Part shown: in pieces, positions 1-4,305 of the stretch
Numbering within the stretch: the stretch's first letter is position 1
How the letters are laid out: each line of letters starts with the position of its first letter
NCBI GenBank assembly: GCA_044450785.1
Contig: JBIOJM010000411.1
Coordinates: 1 to 8,230 of the forward strand
DNA length: 8,230 bases
Direction of reading: 5' to 3'
Source of the DNA: JBIOJM01 sp044450785
Lineage (GTDB): Bacteria > Planctomycetota > Planctomycetia > Isosphaerales > Isosphaeraceae
Made by a program: the position numbers and the translations under genes
The notes under the pieces: generated by a model
Database searches by the model: none
The model's input: the letters and a program-made list of their open reading frames with translations, nothing else
What the model was told of the DNA's origin: nothing

Positions 1-234
1 AAGAGCGCCAGGTAACCTCCAAAGCAAGAATCGTCTCCTTCCAGCGAACACCTCTGCCCACCCACCAAGCGGGTGCCGTCGGCCAGAACCGGATGCGCGA
101 CGTTGGTTCGAAGCTTCCTGGTCAACCGCCGACCGATTCCGGTGCCTGAGCTGTGCGTCGAACGATAGCTTGCGTCATGCAGGCGACAACCCTGTCATGG
201 CAGAACGTTGTGCGATCTTCGCCCGTTCGCCGAG
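1..234. other. Left-edge stretch without a supported gene
   Basis: I find no credible coding region here. One plus-strand frame stays open, but its translation is Arg/Ser/Pro-rich with no recognisable motif and continues antisense through the membrane-anchored protein gene at 235-672, so it looks like a GC-driven shadow. Minus-strand ATGs at 178 and 198 run into stops quickly. A short inverted repeat (CACCC at 59-63, GGGTG at 71-75) is the only local structure I saw, and it has no T-run to make it a terminator. Confidence 0.5.
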
Positions 235-672
235 TCAAGGCCTCGCCCACTCCCGGATTCGATCCAGCAGGTTCGTGATGGTCGTCGAGTTTTTGTCCTC
301 CTCCATGAACCGTTCGACTCGGTTGTTCTTGACGACCAGAACGAGCCTGGAGCCGGTGCGACTCATCTCGAGCGGGTCGAAATCCTGGACCTGGAAGCCT
401 TTCAATGGGTTGTCCTTCTGTTTGAATTCGAGCGTGAGGGTCCCTCGCCCGCCGGCGGTGAACCAGGCCTTGGTCGACTGTCCAACCACCAGCCGTTCCA
501 GGTGGACCTTGGTCTCCCTATAGCTGATCTCCAGGTCATCCATCGGTGCGTCACCCATGTTGACGACTTGGACGCAACCCCTGGACGTGCTCCACTGGCG
601 GACGACCAGCTCAGCCCCGACCGAAAGGAGAATGACCAAGGCGACGAGGATGGTCCATTTTCGCCGGGACAT
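235..672 (-). CDS. Small membrane-anchored protein of unknown function (145 aa)
   Basis: I do not recognise this family. The protein starts MSRRK, a positive-inside N-terminus, followed by one hydrophobic segment at about residues 7-24, so it is most likely a single-pass inner-membrane protein with its C-terminal part outside the cytoplasm. Residues about 33-120 alternate hydrophobic and polar residues in beta-strand fashion (for example VQVVNMG near 35, GTLTLEFKQ near 78, SRLVLVVKNN near 108), which suggests a small beta-sandwich. The tail (about 121-145) is charged and probably helical. No catalytic motif is visible. The ATG at 672 is chosen because it places the hydrophobic anchor at the N-terminus; no strong ribosome site precedes it. 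It lies 116 bp downstream of the adenosine kinase-like gene on the same strand. The reading frame and anchor make it a likely real gene, but its role is unknown. Confidence 0.72.
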   Translation of the reverse strand: MSRRKWTILVALVILLSVGAELVVRQWSTSRGCVQVVNMGDAPMDDLEISYRETKVHLERLVVGQSTKAWFTAGGRGTLTLEFKQKDNPLKGFQVQDFDPLEMSRTGSRLVLVVKNNRVERFMEEDKNSTTITNLLDRIREWARP

Positions 673-788
673 ATTCGACCGTGGGCGCTCCGACCGAGAC
701 CGGTGGGTCTTGCTCCAAACCCGACGCTTCGTTCAAGAAACAGGATCGCGCGCGGCGGTGGTTTCGACAAGCCGGCAGGCACCGGGAA

Positions 789-1766
789 TCACCGGCCGGG
801 CCCGTGACGGCCGGCCAGGGCAGCAACTTCGGGCGAGCTGCCGAAATTCTCACTGTAGCGCGCCTGGAATTCTTCGAGCGTGTAGGAATGTTGTTGCGGT
901 CCCGGATGCTCGATGGCGTGGACCGCCGTGAGGGCGGCCAGCCGGCCGACGACCGGCCAGGGCCATCCGTTTTTCAATCCCAGGATAAAGCCCGCGCGGA
1001 ACGCGTCGCCGGCCCCGGTGGGATCGACGACGGCTCTGGGCTTGGCGGGAGGGATTTCGAACTCCTCTTGGTCAACCGTGATCAATGCACCGGCCTCACC
1101 GCGCGTCATCACGGTGATCGGCACGAGCCGGCGCAGCTCGGCTTCACTGACGCCCAACTTTTCGGACATCATCCCGAACTCGTAATCGTTGCCCGCCAGG
1201 ATCCGCGCGCCGCGGCAGCCCTTCTCCAGGTCGGCACGCTCCAGCCGCGGTAGCTGCATCGAGGGGTCGTAAAGATAGGGAATCCCGGATTCGATGCATT
1301 CGGAAGCGTAGCGGTTCATCGCCCGCGGGTCGTTGGGCGCGATCAAGACCATATCGCTCGGGGTCACGCCCGCATCGGCAAGCGAGATGGATGAAGCGTG
1401 CGCCATGGCACCCGGATAGAACGCCGTGATCTGATTGTCCTGCAAGTCCGTATTGATGAAGCAGGAGGCGGTGTGCTCCTCGGCGATGACCACGACGGTG
1501 TGGCAATCCACGCCGTGGGACTCGAGCCAGGTGCGATACTCGCCGAAGTCGTCGCCGACGGTCCCCACCAGGAGCGGCTTCTCACCCAGCAGGCCGAGGT
1601 TATACGCAATGTTCGCCCCGGTCCCACCCCGGCGCCGCGTCAGGGAGTCGACCAGAAATGAGACGGAGAGGACGTGCATCTTGTCCGGCAGGATGTGGTC
1701 ACGAAACCGGCCGGGAAACACCATGATGTAGTCGAAGGCGATCGAGCCAGTGACAAAAATTCGCAT
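789..1766 (-). CDS. adoK: PfkB-family adenosine kinase-like sugar kinase (AdoK type)
   Basis: This is a 325-residue ribokinase/PfkB-fold kinase. The first PfkB signature is at residues 45-61 (RRGGTGANIAYNLGLLG). The second is at 248-260 (DPTGAGDAFRAGF), with Asp254 in the GAGD anion hole as the expected catalytic base. The TRGEAGA segment at 221-227 is the usual strand and loop before the ATP site. From memory, the N-terminus (VTGSIAFDYIMVFPGRF), the SFLVDSL stretch, FYPGAM, NDP and DPSMQLPRL run closely along the mycobacterial adenosine kinase Rv2202c. The likely reaction is therefore adenosine + ATP to AMP + ADP in purine salvage, in the cytosol; another nucleoside or sugar is possible. I chose ATG 1766 over the longer frame from an upstream codon at 1835 because homology begins at MRIFVTGS and an AAGG lies 8 nt upstream. 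It sits 100 bp after gltX, with its own candidate promoter in the gap. Confidence 0.88.
   Translation of the reverse strand: MRIFVTGSIAFDYIMVFPGRFRDHILPDKMHVLSVSFLVDSLTRRRGGTGANIAYNLGLLGEKPLLVGTVGDDFGEYRTWLESHGVDCHTVVVIAEEHTASCFINTDLQDNQITAFYPGAMAHASSISLADAGVTPSDMVLIAPNDPRAMNRYASECIESGIPYLYDPSMQLPRLERADLEKGCRGARILAGNDYEFGMMSEKLGVSEAELRRLVPITVMTRGEAGALITVDQEEFEIPPAKPRAVVDPTGAGDAFRAGFILGLKNGWPWPVVGRLAALTAVHAIEHPGPQQHSYTLEEFQARYSENFGSSPEVAALAGRHGPGR
792..814 (-). repeat. GC-rich inverted repeat at the 3' end of the adenosine kinase gene
   Basis: CCGGCCG at 792-798 and CGGCCGG at 808-814 form perfect 7-bp arms around a 9-nt loop. On the minus strand this is a very stable stem ending directly before the TGA at 789-791. 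No T-tract follows, so it is not a textbook intrinsic terminator. It could slow termination, protect an mRNA 3' end, or be a chance product of GC-rich sequence. Confidence 0.4.
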
Positions 1767-1774
1767 GCGGTCGA

Positions 1775-1778
1775 CCTT
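1775..1778 (-). promoter_or_regulatory. Ribosome binding site of the adenosine kinase gene
   Basis: On the minus strand AAGG lies 8 nt before the ATG at 1766. This supports the 1766 start over the longer alternative beginning at 1835, which would place 23 residues with no family similarity in front of MRIFVTGS. Confidence 0.55.
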
Positions 1779-1811
1779 GAGTTGACCAGGGCCGTCTGGG
1801 GAAACGCGACA

Positions 1812-1840
1812 ATAATGAGACCGTCGCCCTTGCATTGCAA
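1812..1840 (-). promoter_or_regulatory. Candidate sigma-70-type promoter for the adenosine kinase gene
   Basis: Read on the minus strand, TTGCAA (1840-1835) and CATTAT (1817-1812) are separated by 17 nt. Each box matches 4 of 6 consensus bases. Transcription would start near 1805, giving a leader of about 40 nt that contains the AAGG ribosome site. It falls in the 100-bp gap after gltX, where an internal promoter is plausible. The boxes are weak and planctomycete promoter consensus is poorly defined, so this is a candidate only. Confidence 0.35.
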
Positions 1841-1842
1841 GG
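1828..1842. repeat. 15-bp palindrome overlapping the -35 box, operator-like
   Basis: CCTTGCA (1828-1834) and TGCAAGG (1836-1842) are perfect 7-bp arms around a single central base. An RNA hairpin would be poor because of the tiny loop (5-bp stem, 5-nt loop at best), so a site for a dimeric DNA-binding protein fits better. It covers the -35 element of the candidate adenosine kinase promoter, the classical place for a repressor site. No regulator gene lies alongside. Confidence 0.35.
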
Positions 1843-1866
1843 TGCTGCTTGATCTTGTGAGCCGAT

Positions 1867-3351
1867 TCAAGTTTGGCGGAGCAGATCCAGCGTCTGGCGG
1901 ATCCGGGACAGAAGGGCGGCCCGACCCAGGATGAAGAGGCAGTCGTACAGGCCCGGCCCGATCCCCTGCCCCGTCACGGCCACACGCAATGGGTTGACCA
2001 CGTCCCCCATCTTGCGGCCGGTCCGCTCGGCATAATCATGCACGGCCTTCTCGAGGGTCGCCTGGTCGAAGGGCTCGACCTGGTCCAGCACTTCCTCGAG
2101 CTCGGAAAGCATTGAGGCCACGCCCTCCTTGCGCAGCCGCTTCTTGACGGCTTCGGGTTCCAGGACGAGCACGTCGGTGAAGAAAAACCGGCCCAGCTTG
2201 AGGATGTCGGAAAAGACCTTGAGCCGGTCGCCCAGCGCCACGATCACGGCTTCGATTCGCGTTCGAACGCTCTCCGAGAGCGGTTCGGCGACCAGTCCCT
2301 CGCTCTTCAGAAACGGAAGTACTCCCTTGACCTTCTGAGCAATGGGGAGGGTCTTCATCCACTCCCCCTCGATCCAGAACAGTTTGTCCTGGTCGTGGCT
2401 GGCGGGTGAGCTGTTCACCTTGTCGAGCGAGAATTTCTCGATCAGCTCGGGGCGCGTGAAGATTTCCTGGGATCCGTCGAAGCTCCAACCCAACCGCGCC
2501 AGGTAGTTGAGGAGCGCGTCGGGGAGATAGCCCTTTTCGATGTACTGATGGATGTAGACCAGGATCCCGAGCTTCTCGTATTCCGCGATTTTACGCTTGG
2601 ACATCTTGGACTTCGAGCCTGGTTCGGCGACGAAGGGGAGGTGCGCGAAGGCTGGTAGCAGAGCGCCCAAGGCCTCGAAGACGAGGAGTTGCGGGAAGGT
2701 GTTTGACAGGTGTTCGTCGGCCCGCACCACGTGAGTGATCCGCATTTCAACGTCGTCCACGGTGCTGGCGAAGTTGTAAAGCGGCGACCCGTCGGGCCGG
2801 ACGATCACGAAGTCGCCGATCTCGTCGGACGAAAACGAGACGTCTCCTTTGATCAGGTCATGGAGGACGAGAGTCCGCGCGGGGGGAACCTGGAACCGCA
2901 GGGCGTAGGGTCGACCCTCGGCCTCAAACTGAGCGAGCACGTGGTCGGGAAGTGGCTTGCGGCGGAAGCGGTACGCGCGCTTCTCCCGTTCAGCCGCGAT
3001 CTTGTCGGCGGCGCGCTCGGCTTCGCTGCTGAAGTCGCGGTAGACGTGGCCCGAGGCGAGCAGTCGCTCGGCCGCTCCCCGATATCGATCGGCTCGCTGT
3101 GATTGGAAATAGGGACCGAACGGCCCACCCACTTCCGGCCCTTCGTCCCAGTCGAGCCCGATCCAGCGAAACCCATCGAGGATGCGCTGGACGGCATCCT
3201 CGACGTGCCTTTGTTGATCCGTGTCGTCGATCCGCAGGATGAACTGGCCGTGGTGATGTCGAGCGAGCAGCCAGTTGAACAAGGCTGTCCGAACCCCACC
3301 GATGTGTAGGAACCCGGTCGGGCTGGGGGCGAAGCGAGTGCGTAAGCTCAT
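1867..3351 (-). CDS. gltX: Glutamyl-tRNA synthetase
   Basis: A complete class I aminoacyl-tRNA synthetase of 494 residues, which is normal length. It attaches glutamate to tRNA-Glu in the cytosol using ATP. The Rossmann core opens with RTRFAPSPTG and the HIGH-type motif HIGG at 16-19. It continues with LRIDDTD (39-45) and the tRNA acceptor loop VVRADEHLSNT (208-218), and carries the KMSKS-type loop KMSKR at 249-253. After this come the stem-contact fold (about 260-320) and the helical anticodon-binding region to the C-terminus. The segment around 100-125 (GHVYRDFSSEAERAAD) lacks the cysteines of zinc-containing GluRS, so this is a zinc-less form. ATG 3351 is chosen because MSLRTRFAPSPTG is where family members begin; an in-frame TTG at 3390 coincides with a promoter -35 box. 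No ribosome site precedes the ATG. Whether it also charges tRNA-Gln cannot be told here. Confidence 0.97.
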   Translation of the reverse strand: MSLRTRFAPSPTGFLHIGGVRTALFNWLLARHHHGQFILRIDDTDQQRHVEDAVQRILDGFRWIGLDWDEGPEVGGPFGPYFQSQRADRYRGAAERLLASGHVYRDFSSEAERAADKIAAEREKRAYRFRRKPLPDHVLAQFEAEGRPYALRFQVPPARTLVLHDLIKGDVSFSSDEIGDFVIVRPDGSPLYNFASTVDDVEMRITHVVRADEHLSNTFPQLLVFEALGALLPAFAHLPFVAEPGSKSKMSKRKIAEYEKLGILVYIHQYIEKGYLPDALLNYLARLGWSFDGSQEIFTRPELIEKFSLDKVNSSPASHDQDKLFWIEGEWMKTLPIAQKVKGVLPFLKSEGLVAEPLSESVRTRIEAVIVALGDRLKVFSDILKLGRFFFTDVLVLEPEAVKKRLRKEGVASMLSELEEVLDQVEPFDQATLEKAVHDYAERTGRKMGDVVNPLRVAVTGQGIGPGLYDCLFILGRAALLSRIRQTLDLLRQT

Positions 3352-3361
3352 AGTCAAGATC

Positions 3362-3390
3362 ACGATAGGGTGTTTCGTACAAGCTGTCAA
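3362..3390 (-). promoter_or_regulatory. Promoter of gltX, possibly giving a leaderless mRNA
   Basis: On the minus strand a perfect -35 TTGACA (3390-3385) is followed, after an ideal 17-nt spacer, by TATCGT (3367-3362), a 4-of-6 match to the -10 box. Only 10 nt separate the -10 from the ATG at 3351. Transcription starting 7-8 nt downstream of the -10 would give a 5' leader of about 2-4 nt, and no Shine-Dalgarno sequence is present there. Both facts fit a leaderless gltX transcript. Confidence 0.55.
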
Positions 3391-3454
3391 CGGCTGACGG
3401 GTCTGTAATCAAACCTGGGACGTGCCCGGCAGCGATCACGTATGTTGGGATCAC

Positions 3455-3469
3455 CGGCGGCTAGCGCCG
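3455..3469. repeat. Small GC hairpin between the 120-aa gene and gltX
   Basis: CGGCG (3455-3459) and CGCCG (3465-3469) flank a 5-nt loop, GCTAG. It lies 70-85 bp beyond the stop of the 120-residue gene and 65 bp upstream of the gltX -35 box, where a terminator would be expected. No T-run follows on either strand, so intrinsic termination is unproven. Confidence 0.3.
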
Positions 3470-3538
3470 TGCCGCTCACAGAAACGTATGACGACTCACC
3501 ATTCGCGATTTCTTGGCTGCTCTCAGCTTTCCTCCGGG

Positions 3539-3901
3539 TCAACGAGTGACGAGAAGCGCGGGGGCCTGGGCATGGGAGACGATCATCTGATCACTTCCGC
3601 CGGCGGTGATCTTCTCGTAACCAAGACTGCGGAGAACTTCGAGGACTTCACTCCATGTAGGAAACATCCGGCCACTGCTCTTCTTGTATTCGCTCATGGC
3701 AAGCATGAATTCCATTTCTGCCTCTGTGTATTCTCGTTCACTCGTGGTGGGGTCGACGAAGCGGCGTCGGCCACTTTTTTGTCGGGCATTTGCGGCACGT
3801 GTGGCCTGTTCCGTGGCCCGTCGATTGGTCCATGCACTGGACTGATTCAAGCCAGGCTCCGCTAGATCGACTTCAGGCTGTCGGCAGGCAGGTTTACTCA
3901 T
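3539..3901 (-). CDS. Small planctomycete-type conserved protein of unknown function (120 aa)
   Basis: No function is known to me. Residues 1-44 are polar and probably disordered, with a basic stretch (NRRATEQATRAANARQKSG). Residues 45-98 form the conserved-looking core: RRRFVDPTTSEREYTEAEME (45-64), then a helix (about 60-75), then GRMFPTWSEVLEVLRSLGY (77-95). From memory, proteins with this RRRFVDPTT...FPTWSEVLEVL pattern recur in planctomycete genomes. The basic helical core could bind nucleic acid, but that is a guess. The frame is open far upstream (to 4231), yet that stretch is lower in GC and family-unlike. I chose ATG 3901, which has AGGAG about 10 nt upstream; ATG 3934 (11 residues longer) is a reasonable alternative. 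It is divergent from the kinase gene and about 190 bp upstream of gltX on the same strand. Confidence 0.68.
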   Translation of the reverse strand: MSKPACRQPEVDLAEPGLNQSSAWTNRRATEQATRAANARQKSGRRRFVDPTTSEREYTEAEMEFMLAMSEYKKSSGRMFPTWSEVLEVLRSLGYEKITAGGSDQMIVSHAQAPALLVTR

Positions 3902-4077
3902 CCTCTTCAAGCTCCTCTCGTCGCCCGCCGGCATGATGACGGGACCTTTTTGCCGGGCGGTACCTTGGAAGAAATCTTCCGGCGATTGTCTCCAGCCGCA
4001 GCGCGACGGCGTTGCGTTGCGGGACGGGTACGCCACCCTCGGGAGACCATTCCTGACAATGAACTTAATCCGTTGTG

Positions 4078-4096
4078 GTGACAGCACGCGTGTCAC
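4078..4096. repeat. Inverted repeat GTGACA-N7-TGTCAC, operator candidate
   Basis: Perfect 6-bp arms (4078-4083 and 4091-4096) surround a 7-nt centre. A second, overlapping perfect palindrome, CACGCGTG, occupies 4085-4092. The dyad lies in the A/T-rich divergent region, about 45 bp upstream of the candidate kinase promoter and about 180 bp upstream of the 120-residue gene. The geometry fits a dimeric transcription factor site. Which regulator would use it is unknown. Confidence 0.38.
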
Positions 4097-4140
4097 ACTC
4101 AAATACTTTTTCCGAATGTCTTCCAAATAGAAGCGAGTAG

Positions 4141-4167
4141 TTGCCACCGAGCACGACTTGCTAGAAT
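4141..4167 (+). promoter_or_regulatory. Candidate promoter of the kinase gene
   Basis: TTGCCA (4141-4146) and TAGAAT (4162-4167) are separated by 15 nt, shorter than the ideal 17; taking GTTGCC (4140-4145) as the -35 gives 16. The -10 matches 5 of 6 bases. A start near 4174 would give a leader of about 90 nt to the ATG at 4264. The suboptimal spacing lowers confidence. Confidence 0.33.
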
Positions 4168-4248
4168 AAGGAGCAAGCTTGTTCTTGTCGTGTTCGAGAC
4201 GTTCCCAAGATCGGTTCAGTGACCCTAGCATTCACATTTCGCCTGGGC

Positions 4249-4253
4249 GAGGA
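4249..4253 (+). promoter_or_regulatory. Ribosome binding site for the ATG at 4264
   Basis: GAGGA at 4249-4253 lies 10 nt before ATG 4264. The kinase ATG at 4306 has no comparable purine-rich site in front of it, only GATCAAGTCTAG. This suggests ribosomes load at 4264, in the same frame as the kinase but ahead of an amber stop at 4303. Confidence 0.5.
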
Positions 4254-4263
4254 TGTGTTCCCC

Positions 4264-4305
4264 ATGCCCGACATCGATGCTGAAATGTTGGTCGATCAAG
4301 TCTAG
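4264..4305 (+). CDS. 13-codon open frame ending in TAG, in frame with the kinase (probable original kinase N-terminus)
   Basis: ATG 4264 encodes MPDIDAEMLVDQV and then meets TAG at 4303-4305. The very next codon is the kinase ATG at 4306 in the same frame. Read through the stop, the N-terminus becomes DAEMLVDQV-x-MLGLVSREQL. This matches the usual pattern at the start of planctomycete Ser/Thr kinases, a short helix followed by GLV...QL. I infer that 4264 is the ancestral start and that the TAG is a nonsense mutation (CAG to TAG is one step), a sequencing error, or a true leader peptide with stop-start coupling (TAGATG) that lets the same ribosome restart. Confidence 0.5.
   Translation: MPDIDAEMLVDQV

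Larger units (their letters stand above)
3902..4263. other. Divergent intergenic region, lower in GC, with regulatory candidates
   Basis: About 360 bp lie between the divergently transcribed 120-residue gene and the kinase gene. The stretch 4040-4190 is visibly richer in A/T than the coding flanks (runs such as AAATACTTTTT near 4100), typical of promoter DNA. A minus-strand frame stays open throughout, but its translation shows no family resemblance. I see a 6-7-6 inverted repeat at 4078-4096, a candidate plus-strand promoter at 4141-4167 and an 8-bp palindrome CAAGCTTG at 4174-4181. I could not pick a convincing minus-strand promoter for the 120-residue gene. Confidence 0.6.

Noticed and set aside
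95..125. GGTTCGAA at about 103-111, reminiscent of a tRNA T-arm
   Set aside because: The flanking bases do not pair into a 5-bp stem on either strand, and no acceptor or anticodon arm is nearby.
2..523. Long plus-strand open frame at the left edge
   Set aside because: The translation is Arg/Ser/Pro-rich without motifs and runs antisense to the membrane-anchored protein gene, which has the better protein signature.
208..807. 199-codon plus-strand frame
   Set aside because: Antisense to the 145-residue gene. The composition (Pro, Arg, Asp, Gly) is typical of GC-rich shadow frames.
681..1253. 190-codon plus-strand frame opposite the adenosine kinase gene
   Set aside because: It lies over coding DNA with clear PfkB signatures on the other strand and has no recognisable domain.
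3352..3390. TTG 3390 as the gltX start
   Set aside because: The extra 13 residues have no family counterpart, and the TTG is part of the TTGACA -35 box.
3438..3456. GATCAC repeated twice about 15 bp apart near 3435-3455
   Set aside because: Only two short copies; expected by chance in this context.
3902..4231. N-terminal extension of the 120-residue protein up to ATG 4231 (230 aa in total)
   Set aside because: The extension is lower in GC, shows no resemblance to family members and overlaps promoter-like DNA. A start at 3901 or 3934 fits better.
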